Positions 25,180-35,328 of a stretch of 64,000 nt of DNA are shown here, piece by piece. Both the position numbers and the translations under genes were made by a program. The notes under the pieces were generated by a model. It worked only from the letters and a program-made list of their open reading frames with translations. It had not been told where the DNA came from and did no database searches. Source of the DNA: JANQRZ01 sp965214485 (GTDB taxonomy: Bacteria > Bacteroidota > Rhodothermia > Rhodothermales > JANQRZ01); the NCBI GenBank assembly GCA_965214485.1, contig CBDCBW010000002.1:1-64000 (forward strand), in the 5' to 3' direction. Every line of letters starts with the position of its first letter. The stretch's first letter is position 1.

Positions 25180-26223
25180 ATGCTCAACTACATCTGGGCC
25201 GGGCTGATCGCCTTCAGCCTGCTCTTCGCGCTGTTCTACGACGTCCGCGACCTCGCCGGGGACACCTACCGCAACGCCGACCCGCTCCCGCTCACGCTGG
25301 CCTTCCCCGAGGGCTACGACGCCGAGGCCCGCCGCACCCCCGTCGAGGTCCGCCTCGACCCCGAGGCCTACGGCGCGTTCTACGGGACCGACGCCCGGCC
25401 CGAGGCGAGCTACGGCGCGACACTGATCCGCACGCGCGAGGGCACGCAGCTCCGCTTCGACGAGGGGGTGGCCCTCCCCGAGCCGCTCGCCACGATCCGC
25501 GACGTGACGAACGCCCGCAACGAGCAGCTTCAGGGCAGCGTCGCCTTCGAGGCCCCGGTCGGCGGCGAGGCCGCCGCGACCACGGGGGCCGCGGCCACGG
25601 GTGCCGCGGCCACGGTCGCCTTCGAGCCGGTGCGCTTCGTCAAGATGAACGCGATCGCGGCGGCGGCGCTCGACTTCGCCGAGACCGCCGCGAGCATCGC
25701 GCTCAGCCTGATCGGCGTGCTCGCGCTCTTCCTCGGCCTGCTCAAGATCGCCGAGGAGTCGGGCATCATCTACGCCCTCGTCCGCTTCGTCCGGCCCGTC
25801 CTCAAGCCGCTCTTCCCCGAGGTCCCCGACGACCACCCCGCGCTCGGGATGATCGCGCTCAACATGGCGGCCAACGTCTTCGGCCTCGGGAATGCCGCCA
25901 CGCCGTTCGGCATCAAGGCGATGGAGGAGCTCCAAACCCTCAACCCGACCGACGACACGGCGACGAACTCGATGGTGATGCTCCTCGCGATCAACACGGC
26001 GAGCGTCCAGCTCGTCCCGCCGGTGCTGCTGCTCGCGCTGATGGGCCTGCAGATCAACCAGCTCATCTTCGCCATCATCATCACGACCGGCATCTCGCTC
26101 ACGGTGGCGATCATCGCCGCCAAGCTCCTCGGCCGGCTCCCGAAGTCCCGCGCCTCGGACCCTAACAGGATCGAACGAGCGGAAGAGCGGAAGAGGGGAA
26201 GCGGGGACGACTCCACACGCTGA
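25180..26223 (+). CDS. spmA: Spore maturation protein A-like (nucleoside-recognition Gate domain)
   Basis: 347 residues. Hydrophobic helices at the N-terminus (LNYIWAGLIAFSLLFALFY) and from about 170 onward are separated by a ~140-residue soluble segment containing an Ala/Thr repeat (ATTGAAATGAAAT). The Gate-domain hallmark GMIALNMAANVFGLGNAATPFG followed by IKAMEELQTLN is present. In sporulating Firmicutes SpmA and SpmB act in spore dehydration; in non-sporulating Bacteroidota the pair is presumed to move an unidentified solute. spmB follows 54 bp downstream. Confidence 0.9.
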   Translation: MLNYIWAGLIAFSLLFALFYDVRDLAGDTYRNADPLPLTLAFPEGYDAEARRTPVEVRLDPEAYGAFYGTDARPEASYGATLIRTREGTQLRFDEGVALPEPLATIRDVTNARNEQLQGSVAFEAPVGGEAAATTGAAATGAAATVAFEPVRFVKMNAIAAAALDFAETAASIALSLIGVLALFLGLLKIAEESGIIYALVRFVRPVLKPLFPEVPDDHPALGMIALNMAANVFGLGNAATPFGIKAMEELQTLNPTDDTATNSMVMLLAINTASVQLVPPVLLLALMGLQINQLIFAIIITTGISLTVAIIAAKLLGRLPKSRASDPNRIERAEERKRGSGDDSTR

Positions 26224-26277
26224 CGGCCTCTCTTTCTGCCTACTGCCTACTGCTCCCCACTCTCTGCTCTCTGAACG

Positions 26278-26820
26278 ATGGAAACGCTCCGCGAGGTCAT
26301 CAGCGTCCTCTCCTACTTCGTCCTCCCGGCGATCATCGTCGGCTTCCCGCTCTACGGGCTGTACAAACGGCAGCCGGTCTACGAGCACTTCGTCGAGGGC
26401 GCGAAGGAGGGCTTCCAGGTCGCCGTGCGGATCATCCCGTACCTCGTCGCCATCCTGTTCGCGATCGGCATGTTCCGGGCCTCGGGCGCGATGGACTTCC
26501 TGATTACGGTCCTCGACCCGGTGCTCGCGCTCGTCGGCTTCCCGGCCGAGGTGCTGCCGATGGCAATCGTCCGGCCGCTGACCGGCTCGGGCTCGGCAGG
26601 GATCGTCGTGGACATGATCGCGCAGTACGGCGAGGACTCGCTCTTCGTCAAGATGGCCGCAACGATGTTCGGCTCGACCGAGACGACGTTCTACGTGATC
26701 GCGGTCTACTTCGGCGCGGTCAACATCAAGAAGACGCGCCACGCGGTGCCGGCCGGCCTGATCGCCGACTTCGCCGCGATGCTCGTCGCCGTGTGGGTCG
26801 TCCGGTTGCTGTTTGCCTAG
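26278..26820 (+). CDS. spmB: Spore maturation protein B-like
   Basis: 180 residues, a compact Gate-domain membrane protein. Conserved blocks are GFPLYGLYKRQPVYEHFVEGAK, then LPMAIVRPLTGSGSAGIVVD and MFGSTETTFYVIAVYFGAVN. It is expected to pair with SpmA, encoded directly upstream. The short gap contains TGCCTACTGCCTACTGC, a small tandem duplication. Confidence 0.9.
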   Translation: METLREVISVLSYFVLPAIIVGFPLYGLYKRQPVYEHFVEGAKEGFQVAVRIIPYLVAILFAIGMFRASGAMDFLITVLDPVLALVGFPAEVLPMAIVRPLTGSGSAGIVVDMIAQYGEDSLFVKMAATMFGSTETTFYVIAVYFGAVNIKKTRHAVPAGLIADFAAMLVAVWVVRLLFA

Positions 26821-26882
26821 GATCGGGAAGAACGTGGCGGTAGTCTAATGGGTAGACATCGGTATCACCAATCCTCTCTGCG

Positions 26883-27119
26883 ATGCGACAAGTCATGCTC
26901 TACCCCGGCGAAGACGGCTACATCGTAGCTGAGTGCCCGAGCCTCCCCGGCTGCATCAGTCAGGGTAAAACGCGCGAGGAGGCTGTTACGAATGTCCGTG
27001 AGGCTATCGAGCTTTATGTAGAGGCATTGGAGGAAGACGGGTTGACTGTACCAGAAGAGCGATACCAGAAGAGCGATTCGAGGCGCTCGTCGTGGCTGTT
27101 TAGACAAGTGGCTGTTTAG
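26883..27119 (+). CDS. hicB: HicB-type antitoxin, C-terminus altered by duplications
   Basis: 78 residues. The HicB fold is clear: MLYPGEDGYIVAECPSLPGC then ISQGKTREEAVTNVREAIEL, ending EEDGLTVPEER. Just past VPEER a 14-bp unit (ACCAGAAGAGCGAT) is duplicated (27050-27077), which shifts the frame; without it the protein would end VPEERFEALVVAV. A 16-bp duplication (GTGGCTGTTTAGACAA, 27092-27123) follows. The antitoxin core should still fold, but its tail is new sequence. HicB normally neutralises the HicA mRNA interferase encoded downstream and represses the operon. Confidence 0.85.
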   Translation: MRQVMLYPGEDGYIVAECPSLPGCISQGKTREEAVTNVREAIELYVEALEEDGLTVPEERYQKSDSRRSSWLFRQVAV

Positions 27120-27206
27120 ACAAGTTAGTCAGCTCCGCTCAGGCGGAACTAAGTTGGCACAAAGTCCGACGCATCGTTTCTTCGGACCGTCACCAACTCC
27201 GAACCC

Positions 27207-27452
27207 ATGCCTCATCTTCCTCGCATCTCTGGCCGCGCTTGCATCAAGGCGCTCCAACGCGCCGGGTTCATCGTCAAACGGCAGCGCGGAAGTCACGTCG
27301 TCCTCCGCCGCGACGACCCATTTGCACAGACCGTGGTGCCGGATCGCAAGGAGCTGGACCGAGGACCGCTTCGCGCCGCCACCCGGCAAGCCGGGCTCAG
27401 TGGGAATGAGTTCAGGAGTCTGCTCGGGCGACGGAACCTCACGCGGCCATGA
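27207..27452 (+). CDS. hicA: HicA-type mRNA interferase toxin
   Basis: 81 residues, typical of HicA: ISGRACIKALQRAGFIVKRQ, then RGSH30-VVLRRD with the catalytic histidine, then TVVPDRKELDRGPLRAATRQ and AGLSGNEF. The dsRBD-like fold cleaves mRNA in translation-dependent fashion. The order hicB-hicA is the inverted but well-known arrangement. Its last 14 bases overlap, tail to tail, the 3' end of the giant CHAT gene on the other strand. Confidence 0.88.
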   Translation: MPHLPRISGRACIKALQRAGFIVKRQRGSHVVLRRDDPFAQTVVPDRKELDRGPLRAATRQAGLSGNEFRSLLGRRNLTRP

Positions 27453-30400
27453 GCCGCTCCAGCTCGTCGCGGATCGAGGCGAGGTAGTCGGCCAGCAGCT
27501 TGCGGGCGCGCTGCTTCCTCGACGCGCTCGGGTCGTCGGGTTCGAGCATGCCGATCAGAAAGCCGAACTGGTCGGCGATGCTGCGCCGGACCTGGTAGGT
27601 CCCGCCGCGCTTCCACGCCCGCTCGTAGTCGGCGCGGATCTGCGGTCCGTGCTCGTCGATCTTGCGCTGCACGGCGGCGTCGGGGGCGAGGTTTTCCGCG
27701 GAGGCGGGCCGCAGGTCCCGGTCGATGAGGAAGAGGAGGTGGAAGGAGCCGTCGAAGGCGCGGGCCCAGAACGAGGGGTCGTGGGCGTCGGCGTCGGCGG
27801 CGGCTTGGCGCGCCTCCTCGACGAGCCGCAGCCGCTGCTCGACGGCGGCGGCGTCGAGCGGCGAGTGCCGGCCGGTCCAGTCGTGGACGGCTTCGAGCAT
27901 CAGCCAGTTGAAGAGCGGGTAGTGGTCGTCCCCTTGCTGCTCCTGGCGGATGCCCTCGTACCCCTCGCGGTAGGCCCGCTTCGCCTCGTCGAGGTAGGGC
28001 AGCGGGTCCCGCCCCTCGTGCTTCTCGGCGCGCGCCAGGTGCTTGTAGGCGCTGCCGACGCTCAGCAGCCGCTCGTGCGTCGGGTCGACGGCGAGCAGTC
28101 TGGTCAGCCGGTCGAGGCCGCGCTCGGCGAGTGCTCGCCCGGCGGCGCGGTCGGCGGGCGAGGCGTCGGCGCGCGTAGCCCGCTCGGTGCCGAGGCGGAC
28201 GTGCAGCCGGCCCAGGCGCTCTAGCGCGCGCGTCGAGCAGCTCGACCGGGCGGGGTGGGTGAGGGCCTCGTAGTAGGCGAGCGCCTCGGGGAGCAGGTCC
28301 AGGTCCAGGTGGGCGTCGGCGAGGGCCTCGAGCACGTCGGAGCGATCGAGCCACGCCGGGAAGCGCTCGACGGCCGCGACGATGGCCGCGAGGCGCAGCT
28401 TCAGGTGCTCGTTGCGCGAGGCCGCCGCCTCGGCGTTCCGCGCCAGGTTCTTGAGGTCGATGAGGGCCTCGACCGGGGCCACGTAGCGGTAGGTGGGAGG
28501 GCCGGCGCTCGACCCGTTGGCGCGCAGCGTGTAGTAGGGGTCGCCGTAGCACTGGTAGGCCCCCCAGGTGTTGTGCTCGGGGTGGCGGCGGAAGGTCTGG
28601 TCGCGCGCGGCGCGGACGGCCCCGCCGAAGTCCTGACCGGCGAGGATCTTCTCGTAGAAGGCGTCGGCGAACGTCGCCGCGGCGGCGTCGTCGACGGCCC
28701 AGCCGGCCACGACCGCGGCGCGTACGCCCATCTGGATGAGTTGCGTGCCCAGGTTGGCCGCCAGACGGTGCCGGTTGGCGGCGGTCTCGGCGTCGGCGTC
28801 GACGCGGCCCAGGTGGCAGCAGTTCACGAAGACCAGCTCCGGCACCTGGCGCATCTGCTCGACGATGGCCGGGGTCAGGAAGCTGTCCGGGCCGATCACC
28901 ATGCCGGTGACCGGGGGCTGCCCCTCCACGGGGTGCTCGAAGACGCCGTGGCCGGCGAGGTGCAGCACCTGGTAGTCGTAGCCGAGCAGCTTGCGCAGGA
29001 CCTGGTCGTCCCGCTGCCGGAGGAGCGACGTGACCTCGAACCCGTCGGCGTCCAGGAGCGCCGCCACGCGCTCGGCCTCGTCGCGCGCCTGGGGCAGCCG
29101 GGCGAAGGCCGCCTCGCCCAGGTCCGGCTCGCCGACGACGAGGGCGCGGCGGTCCGTCGTCATCGTGACGGCGGCGCGGTACTGGGTGACTTCGAGCTGG
29201 CGCACCATCCCGGCGCGCACGGCGAGCGGCTCGCGCGCGCCGCGCATCGGCTCGTGGAGCAGCTCCCAGGGGTAGGCCGCCGAGGCCTGGTCGACGACCC
29301 AGACCACGTTGCGGCGGTCCGAGGCGTAGGCCTTGAACTCGTTCGGAATGAGGAGCTCGAACAGGGTCTGGGCGAGCTCGTCGTCCCAGTCGGGCCGGAC
29401 GACGGCCTGGCGGAGCAGCTTGTCGAGCAGCAAGCGCTGGGTCGGGAGGCTCTGGACCTCGGCGCGCGCCTGGCCGGTGAGCGCGGTGAACGTGAGGCTG
29501 GGCAGCGCCGCGCCGTGCTCGTGGTCGAACCCCCTGACCCGGACGCGGCTCCACCAGTCGGCCTCGCCCTGGCCGAGCGCGGCGCAGCGGCCGCCGCGCA
29601 CCGAGCGCAGCTCGTCGGCACCGAGGGCGAAGCCGGTGAAGGCATCCTGGAGGACGAGCCGGTCGAGGGCCTGGAGCGCCTGCACAGCGCGGTCCTCGTA
29701 GAGCTCGATGAACTCGACGGCGGCGATGGGCTGGAGGTCCGGAAGCTCGGTCGCCCGGAGGCGGGCGTTGGCCTGCTGGACGCCGACGAGCGTGGCGCGG
29801 ACGGCGGCGCGGGTGCTCAGCCCGCCGTAGCCGCTGCCGACGAGGATGGTCGAGAGGCGGGGCGGCTCGGCCCCCGGTGCCTGGGCGTCGTCCGCCTGGG
29901 CATCGTCCGGCTGGGCGTCGTCCGCCGGGGTGGCGCGGGCGGCGCGCTCGCGGTTGCGCTCGTGCCAGCGCAGCGCGAACAGCAAGGCGGCGTGCGTGAA
30001 GCCCTCGACCAGCTTCCCGGCGGTCAGCATCCCGGGCGTGCCCAGCCCCATCACGACGGCCCCCGGCGGCCGGTGGTCGTCGAGGACGATGGCCTCGGCG
30101 GTCCCCACGTCGCCGGGGTAGAGCCCGATCTTGTGGAGCTCCGAGAGCCTGCCGCCGAGGTAGTGGTCGAGCGCCCCCTCGGCGCTGACGATCCCGTCGC
30201 CCCGGAAGTGGCCGACCACGACGGGGTGGCGCGCGTAGGCGAGGTTGCCGTGCGTGACCGAGACCTCGACGGGCCGCGCGCCGGCGTCCTCCTCGGCCGG
30301 CTCCGGCTCGAAGCCGAGCAGGGCCGCCTCCAGCCCGTAGGCGCTCGGGTACTGCTCCGGCAGGAGCTCCGGCATCTCGAAGCGGGCCGGCGCGTCGCTG

Positions 30401-32897
30401 CGCCGCTTCGGCGGCGTCTGCCGCAGCCGCGCCGTGGTGCCGGTTTCGAGGAGCTCGCGGAGGGCGTAGAAGTCCGGCAGGTGGGCGGCGAGCTTGCCGT
30501 GCTCGGCCTCCGAGTACCACACCCTGTTCGCCTCGCGGAGGGCCGCCGGGATGCCCGTCGCCCACGGCACCCGCCCGTCGCCCTCCACGGTCGCGTAGAA
30601 CACGACCCGCCCGTCGTCGGCCTCGATCTCGTGCCCGACCGGGGTGAACGGCGCGCGCCCGGCGACGTAGCCCATGAACCCCGGCTCGATGGGGCTGGCG
30701 CTGAGGACCTCGTCGTAAAACGTCCGTGCGGAGTCCAGGGCCGCCGCCGCCGGGCGGCTCCACCGGCCCGGCTCGTAGCGCCCCTCCAGCTCGTCCCACA
30801 CCTGGCGTCCGAAGTAGTCGTGGCGGTCGCCGTCGGCGGGCAGGAGCTCGAGCAGGCCGGGGTACCGGGCGATGATGCCGAGCACCCGCTCGCGGCTGTT
30901 GGGCAGGTCCACGAGGGCGAGCTTGCGGACCGTCCTGTCGCGCCCCACGAGGACCTCGGGGATCGCGTAGGAGCCGCCGTTGGGCGTGCCCAGCATGAGG
31001 AGGCGGCAGCCGTCGCGCCGCTTCATCGCCGCCCACACGCCGGGGTGCCGGGCGATCATCGCGCGCGCGACGAGGCCGCCCATCGAGTGCGCCAGGAGGC
31101 GGACCGGCTGCTCGGTCGCGCCGAGCTCGCGCTCGACCCGGGCGGCGAGGGCGTCGGCGGCGAGGCGGATCGACTTGCGCCAGTCGTAGGGGAACGGGAC
31201 GACGCGGTGCCGCCGCCCGAGGTACGTCGCCAGGTCGGCGTAGGCGCTGCCGACGAGCCCGGCGGGCTCGACCTCGGCGTCGTCGATCTCGAGGCGCTCG
31301 ATGCCGCCGGCGGCGAGGCGCAGCAGGTTCACCCACACCGCGTCGCCGCGCGCCTCGAGCGTGCTGCCCATGATGCCGGGCACCAGGACGACGACCGGGC
31401 GCGCCGGGTCCGGGTGCGCCGGGGGCGTCGCGCAGCCCGGCGAGCTCCTGAGCCTTGACGTGGTGCCGGGGCAGCAGCACGCGGTAGCCCGTCTCCGGGC
31501 CGGTGCGCCCGGCGAGCCCGTCGAGCAGCGCCCTGCCGCGTCTCCGGGTTGAGGAAGTAGCGGAAGTGGTCGACGCGCTCGTTGTGCGCGAAGTAGTAGC
31601 GCGGCGCGACCGTCCGCGGGGCCCCGCCGTACATCGCGTCGGTGTTCACGACCAGGTCGTGCTCCGACCCGTAGTACAGGTCGGCGGCGAGAATCTGGAG
31701 GCGGCGCAGGAAGCCCGATGCCTTCACGTCGCCCGCGATCACGGTCAGCTCCGAGGGGTGGACGTGGTTCGGGTTGTTCAGCACGCGCACCAGCGGCGAC
31801 TCCGGCATCATCGCCTCCAGCCCCGGCAGCGACGCGGGGTCGATCCGCTGCTTCGCTACGGCCTTCGTGAGGTCGGCAAGGAAGTCGAAGACGAGGGTCT
31901 GCTGCAGGAAGGGGAGGCGCTTGAGCAGGTTGAACAGCACGTTCAGGTACAGGTCGAGCCGGCCCGAGGCCAGTGTGGTCCCCGCCGCCGGGCACGCCAC
32001 GCGGACGAAGCGCTCGACCCGGACCTGCTTCTCCCCCAGCAGCGCGTTGAGCCGCCGCATCGCATCGACGTCCCCGGCGCGGTCCCGGCGGTCGCGCTCG
32101 AAGACCTGGAAGTCGAGCTCGGCAAAGGCGGTGCGGCCCGCGTGCCCGCGCGCCAGAATCTCGCCGACGAGCCCGCCGCGCGAGTGCGAGACGAGGTGGA
32201 GCCGCGCGTTCCGGGGGAGCCGGTCGAGGAGCTCGGCGGCGTTGTCGAGCGGGCTCTGGGTGAGGGTGTGGTGCTCGAAGGCGAAGATGCGCTCGCCGTA
32301 GTCGCGGCGCAGCGCGTCCCACGCCCCGGCCCCCTCCGCGGCGAGGCCGCCGAAGCTGCCCTCAGCGCTGGAGGCCGTCCCGTGGAGGAGCACCAGCGCC
32401 GGGCGGTCCCCGGCGAGGTCCTCGGGCTGCGCCGCCGCGCCCAGGTGCCGAGGGCTCGGGCACCGGTAGAGCCCGGGGCCGGGCTCGAGGCGGCTTTCGA
32501 GGCGCTCGGCGATGAACTGCGCCCCCGCGCGCGGCAGGTCCAGCCCGAGCCGCTTGACGACCTTCAGCCCGAGCCCGCCCGGCCCCCGGCTCGGCTCGCC
32601 GACGCGGATCGTCGGCGTGAGCCGGACCACGTCGCCCGGCGTCCGGTCGCCGCGCGTGGTGGTCCAGCGGAGGTCCTTCTGCAGCCGGTCGAACGACACC
32701 CACCACGTGATGCCGTCCTCGAGCGTGAGCTCGAGGAGGTCGTCCTCGGCCACGTCGAGCTCGACCACGCCGCCGTCCGCCCGGGTGCCCTCGACGAGGA
32801 CGGTTTCGAGAACGCGCGTCTGGAGGAAGCGCCCGCTGCCGGGCTGCGGGCGGGGCGGCGAGGGATCGAGGCGACCCGAGACGAGGAGTTTGGGCAT
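27439..32897 (-). CDS. Giant double alpha/beta-hydrolase plus CHAT protease (two apparent frameshifts)
   Basis: About 1,818 residues when two single-base insertions are corrected. ATG at 32897. Residues ~1-110 form a beta-rich domain. At ~140-430 is a first alpha/beta hydrolase (RPALVLLHGTASS; nucleophile LVSHSRGG near 236). At ~480-800 is a second, LCAT/PGAP1-like hydrolase (VVVLVPGIMGSTLEARGD; LLAHSMGG near 604; FPYDWRKS). A GSGYGGLSTRAAVRATLVG region (~1020) leads to the caspase-like CHAT domain (~1190-1420) with H in LHLAGHGVF and C in FVNCCHLG. A helical TPR-like tail ends the chain. The frame changes near 31540 (GGG for GG) and near 31430 (CCCCC for CCCC); both flanks are well conserved, so sequencing error is likely. 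CHAT proteases act as signal-triggered effectors; paired lipases suggest membrane attack or self-processing (inference). Confidence 0.75.
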
Positions 32898-32952
32898 GGC
32901 AGCGGTGGTGAAGTGGTCAGGCCGCGCTCCCCCCCCCGTTCCCACCGTCTCT

Positions 32953-32990
32953 GCGCAGCCCAAAGTACCTGGCGCAGCCCAAGGTACCTG
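32953..32990 (-). promoter_or_regulatory. Duplicated promoter-like element of the CHAT gene
   Basis: GCGCAGCCCAAAGTACCTG and GCGCAGCCCAAGGTACCTG are tandem 19-bp copies differing at one base. On the minus strand each carries a TAnnTTnG box (TACTTTGG at 32967-32960, TACCTTGG at 32986-32979), 63 and 82 bases before the ATG. The promoter itself appears to have been duplicated. Confidence 0.45.
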
Positions 32991-33054
32991 CGTCTGCGCC
33001 CTCTATAACGCAGGGAGCTTTGCCCCGGGGCCTACACCCCGCGCCGGCGTATCC

Positions 33055-34149
33055 TCAGCACGCCTCCCCTTCGTCGGCCCTCGCCACGCACTCCAGGCCG
33101 AGCTCGATGCAGCGAAGCTGGAGGCGGACGGCGGTCTCGAGGCCGAGCGGGCGAAGCTGGAAGGAATCGAGCGCGTCGCGGATGGACTCGCCGCGCTCCA
33201 GCCGGAGCTGGAGCTCGGGCAGCTCCTCGCGGAGGGCGAGGTAGGCCGAGGGGACGCCGGCCTCGTGCTCGTACTCCCGCTCGATGACGAAGAGCGGCAG
33301 CTCGGTGACGAGGCAGAGCGGATGCCGCCGGCGGCCCGCGTCGTAGCCGGTCAGCCGGGCGAGCTCCATCGAAGAGGCGAAGAACTTCCGCGCCGTCTCC
33401 AGGTCGCCCTGTGCCTGGAAGTGCTCCCGCATGGCGGTGCCCTCGGGCGTCGTCCAGAAGCCGGGGTCCACGTAGTCGAAGCCCTTCTCGCCGCCGCGGT
33501 CGTGGTCGTGCAGGCCGAGCCCCGCTTCGCTCGCCGAGGCGACGAAGGCGGCGCGCAGGGCCTCGGTCCGCCCCACCCAGTTCCGCTCGATGAGCAGCAT
33601 CGCGCCCTCGGAGAAGCCCATCCCGTGGAGGCTCATGTGGAGGCTGATCGGCGAGAAGCCGAACAGGAAGCGCGAGGCCAGGCGGTTCTCCTCGCGCATC
33701 ACGGGGAAGCCGAACTCGACGTCGCGCCCGGGCTGCTCGCGCACGCGGTGCCGGAGGTAGGGCTCGATCTCGGGCCACGCCTCGATCCACGGGCGGTTGC
33801 GGGCCTCGGCGTCGGGGTTGACCTGCGGGATGACGCGGAAGGTGAGGCGCTCGAAGAGCTCGTGGAAGCCCCCGCCCTGCCAGCCGCGGTGCTCGAGCGC
33901 GCCGAGGACGAACGTCCGCAGCGTCTCCGGCCCGACCGGCTCGTCGGCGTGCGCGCCCGCGACGAGCGTGACCGTCTCGGGCCCGTGTCCGAGGGTTATC
34001 CCAGCGATCGGCCGCCCCTCCTCGCTCGTGCCGAGGCGGTGGAACTGCGCGAGGTCGGGGTTGGCGGCGCAGGCGCGCTCGAGTGCGACTGAGGCGTCGG
34101 CGTCGGTGCGGAAGCCGACGCCCGAGAGGTCAAGGTCGGTGAGGTGCAT
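33055..34149 (-). CDS. M14-family zinc carboxypeptidase-like protein
   Basis: 364 residues. The M14 metal motif HxxE appears as GAH67-ADE70-PVG, with the third ligand probably H175 in SLHMSLHGMG, and a candidate catalytic glutamate in LVTELPLFV (about 278). The start SEEGRPIAGITLGHGPETVTLV is typical of M14 (succinylglutamate desuccinylase or carboxypeptidase-like). No signal peptide is visible, so it probably acts in the cytosol. It lies directly upstream of the CHAT gene on the same strand but with ~157 bp between, including the CHAT promoter candidates, so co-transcription is uncertain. Confidence 0.8.
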   Translation of the reverse strand: MHLTDLDLSGVGFRTDADASVALERACAANPDLAQFHRLGTSEEGRPIAGITLGHGPETVTLVAGAHADEPVGPETLRTFVLGALEHRGWQGGGFHELFERLTFRVIPQVNPDAEARNRPWIEAWPEIEPYLRHRVREQPGRDVEFGFPVMREENRLASRFLFGFSPISLHMSLHGMGFSEGAMLLIERNWVGRTEALRAAFVASASEAGLGLHDHDRGGEKGFDYVDPGFWTTPEGTAMREHFQAQGDLETARKFFASSMELARLTGYDAGRRRHPLCLVTELPLFVIEREYEHEAGVPSAYLALREELPELQLRLERGESIRDALDSFQLRPLGLETAVRLQLRCIELGLECVARADEGEAC

Positions 34150-34462
34150 GACCGGGTGAGCCGCCGATCCGGCCTTCGGCTAAGGCTCAGGCGTGGTGTC
34201 GAAGGGAAAACAGGGTAGCTGGGCAGCGAGGGCGACGTGCCACGGCCCGCTCTCGCCAACAGGCTGTCCCTCGCCTCTGTTCCGCACCCTTATGTCGAAC
34301 CGGCTGCTCGGTTGCCGTCGCCTTTCTCCCCGTCCCCCGCCCAGGAAGAGGGTCCCCCGCCCAGGAAGAGGGTCCCCCGCCCAGGAAGAGGGGACGTGGA
34401 CTCAACCGCCCCGGTTTACGACCCACGGACGCTAGCCCGGCGCGTCCCCCACCGGGGCCGCG
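34150..34462. other. Intergenic region with a 20-bp triple repeat
   Basis: No gene seen. TCCCCCGCCCAGGAAGAGGG is repeated three times without gaps (34333-34352, 34353-34372, 34373-34392). It lies upstream of the M14 gene and downstream of the flavodoxin gene. Confidence 0.75.
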
Positions 34463-34933
34463 TCACGGTTCGCCGGCGCGCGCGAACGCCTCGGCGCAGC
34501 GCAGCGCCCACGCCTGCGCCCCGTCCAGGTCCTCCGCCGACGGCCCCTTGTCGATCTCATATCTCGCCACCGCCCGCCGCGCGCCGAGGGCCTCGAGCTG
34601 CTCGGCGAGACGGTCGGCGGCGGTCAGAAAGTAGGGGTCGTAGAGGTGGTCCCCGAGGCCGACGATGCCGTAGGCGAGCCCCGAGAGGTCGGGCGCGAGG
34701 GCGACGAGCGACTCGTAGAGCTCGACGGCGTTGTCGGGGAACGTGCCGTCGCTCCAGGTGCAGAGCACCGCGATCAGCCGGTCCGCCTCCTCGAGCATCT
34801 CCGGCACCGCGTCGGCCATGTCCACGAGGCGCGCCGTGTGCCCGGCCCCGGCGAGGGCCTCGGCCACCTCGTCCGCGACGCGCTCGGCGTTGCCCGTCTG
34901 CGTGCCGATCAGGATGAGGATGGGGCGGGCCAC
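34463..34933 (-). CDS. Flavodoxin-domain protein
   Basis: 156 residues. The FMN phosphate loop is GTQTGNAERVADEVAEAL at the N-terminus; LCTWSDGTFPDNAVELYESL and GIVGLGDHLYDPYFLTAADRL supply the other FMN loops, as in MioC and the flavodoxin domain of sulfite or cytochrome P450 reductases. It is a cytosolic one- or two-electron carrier. Its partner is not adjacent, although an FAD oxidoreductase/Fe-S membrane pair lies 2-5 kb away. Confidence 0.88.
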   Translation of the reverse strand: MARPILILIGTQTGNAERVADEVAEALAGAGHTARLVDMADAVPEMLEEADRLIAVLCTWSDGTFPDNAVELYESLVALAPDLSGLAYGIVGLGDHLYDPYFLTAADRLAEQLEALGARRAVARYEIDKGPSAEDLDGAQAWALRCAEAFARAGEP

Positions 34934-35328
34934 AGCAGAGGAGCGGCGTGGAGGGGAGGGGAGGCAGCGAAGGAGTGAGCGCCCGCGCGAGGTGCCGCGT
35001 CTCGGTTAGGTCGTGTAGACAAGTGCGAGGAGAGCAGGGCCGCAGCCCCGGACGACGAGTCCCTGGACGGCGAGTGCGACGCGGCGAGGGACGTATCCCG
35101 TAGGGTAGAATCCAGCCCGTGAGAGCCGATCCGGGCAGAGGTCCACACGGCCTAACTCGGTCTGTTCTGTTGCACTTTGTTCCACGCCCCCACGCTCACG
35201 GCTCCCACGCGCGCGGTGCAACCTCGGCCTGCGCCGGCGGGTTGACCGGGGCACAGCCGACCGCCCGTAGCGACCGACCGCTCGTGCGCGGCTCCCTTCT
35301 ATCGATCCCTCCACATCCCAGGTTCCGC
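34934..35328. other. Intergenic region between divergent flavodoxin and ytxJ genes
   Basis: About 395 bp without a convincing ORF. It must hold promoters for both flanking genes, but I see no clear TAnnTTnG box close to either start. Confidence 0.4.

Noticed and set aside
26828..26868. tRNA-like sequence (GGTAGTCTAATGGGTAGACATC) before hicB
   Set aside because: It resembles a D-arm only; no anticodon arm, T arm or acceptor pairing follows.
28255..31458. Long antisense frames opposite the CHAT gene and other genes (also 1024-2796, 56287-60828)
   Set aside because: High-GC DNA leaves the reverse strand free of stops; these frames have Arg/Val/Glu-biased composition and no domain features.
27439..32897. 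CHAT protein as a Craspase (type III-E CRISPR) component
   Set aside because: No gRAMP effector, CRISPR array or associated genes nearby, and the domain order with two hydrolases is different.
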